Origin: Agromyces allii
GTDB lineage: Bacteria; Actinomycetota; Actinomycetes; Actinomycetales; Microbacteriaceae
Assembly: GCF_009749385.1 (NCBI RefSeq)
Contig: NZ_WBIN01000005.1
Coordinates: 1-64,000 of the forward strand
Direction of reading: 5' to 3'
DNA: 64,000 nucleotides
A program made the translations under genes and the position numbers. Of the stretch, positions 63,922-64,000 are shown in pieces. The first letter of the stretch is position 1. The number at the start of each line of letters is the position of its first letter. A model generated the notes under the pieces. The model did not search any database and was not told the origin of the DNA. It was given only the letters and a program-made list of their open reading frames with translations.

Positions 63922-64000
63922 GAGGATCGGACCCGAGAAGGTGTTGCTGGTGACGACCTCTGCGCGGTGCGCGGCGGTGCGCGGCTCGTCGAGGATCGAC

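Noticed and set aside
63922..64000. Aldo/keto reductase starting further upstream, in the open frame reaching the window edge
   Set aside because: The KLGDTD family start fits GTG 63921, and the extra residues do not resemble the family. A start beyond the edge cannot be fully excluded.

Overview
The window is a gene-dense stretch of a very GC-rich actinobacterial chromosome. The gene content and order point to the family Microbacteriaceae (Agromyces-like is my guess; this is inference). Supporting features are infC-rpmI-rplT beside a DUF1844 gene, a gluABCD-type glutamate transporter, PriA-type hisA, recA-recX-miaB-miaA-dapF, clgR-cinA-pgsA-ftsK, a LysM division-inhibitor-like gene divergent from lexA, and dapA-rnj next to thyA-dfr. 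There are 61 supportable protein genes, most on the minus strand. I see no rRNA, tRNA, CRISPR array, insertion sequence or prophage gene.

Layout. 115-7934: a five-gene minus-strand operon, coupled by 4-base or longer overlaps (YtcJ-type amidohydrolase, family-5 binding protein, two permeases, a double ATPase), divergent from a TetR-family regulator. The shared 172-base promoter region carries a near-ideal palindromic operator. 8032-17721: a DUF1801 gene, pheST, gluABCD, a SpoU/TrmH methyltransferase and infC-rpmI-rplT. 18040-25265: DUF1844, Nei-type glycosylase overlapping a giant Lhr helicase, and a PLP decarboxylase. 25403-29534: SseB-like gene, priA, hisH, hisB, hisC. 29608-30978: LysM protein and lexA with two SOS boxes between them. 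30975-37573: RibD-like reductase, metE-metF, hflX, a methyltransferase. 37648-43946: dapF, miaA, miaB, recX, recA (two SOS boxes), DUF3046, clgR. 44151-52142: cinA C-terminal domain, pgsA, ftsK, an acetyltransferase and a MacAB-like exporter. 52326-56516: RNase J, dapA, dihydrofolate reductase, thyA. 56713-63921: thioredoxin plus DUF4395, OsmC, a TIGR01777 epimerase, a TPR membrane protein, dapB, an acetyltransferase, a phosphatase, an M16 peptidase and an aldo/keto reductase.

How it fits together. Most genes are core: translation (pheST, infC, rpmI, rplT, miaA, miaB), lysine/peptidoglycan precursor (dapA, dapB, dapF), histidine, methionine and thymidylate/folate synthesis, and an SOS and DNA-repair set (lexA, recA, recX, nei, lhr, the LysM gene). 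The accessory part is the TetR-controlled transporter-amidohydrolase locus at the left end.

Three window-wide signals stand out. First, about 29 exact copies of a ten-base motif (CGGATGCCGC or its complement) occur in several reading frames, in both orientations, and as arms of intergenic hairpins. Second, at least 17 start codons lie 6-7 bases after a TANNNT -10 element, implying widespread leaderless transcription. Third, infC starts with AUC and follows a roughly 290-base structured leader with tandem hairpins.
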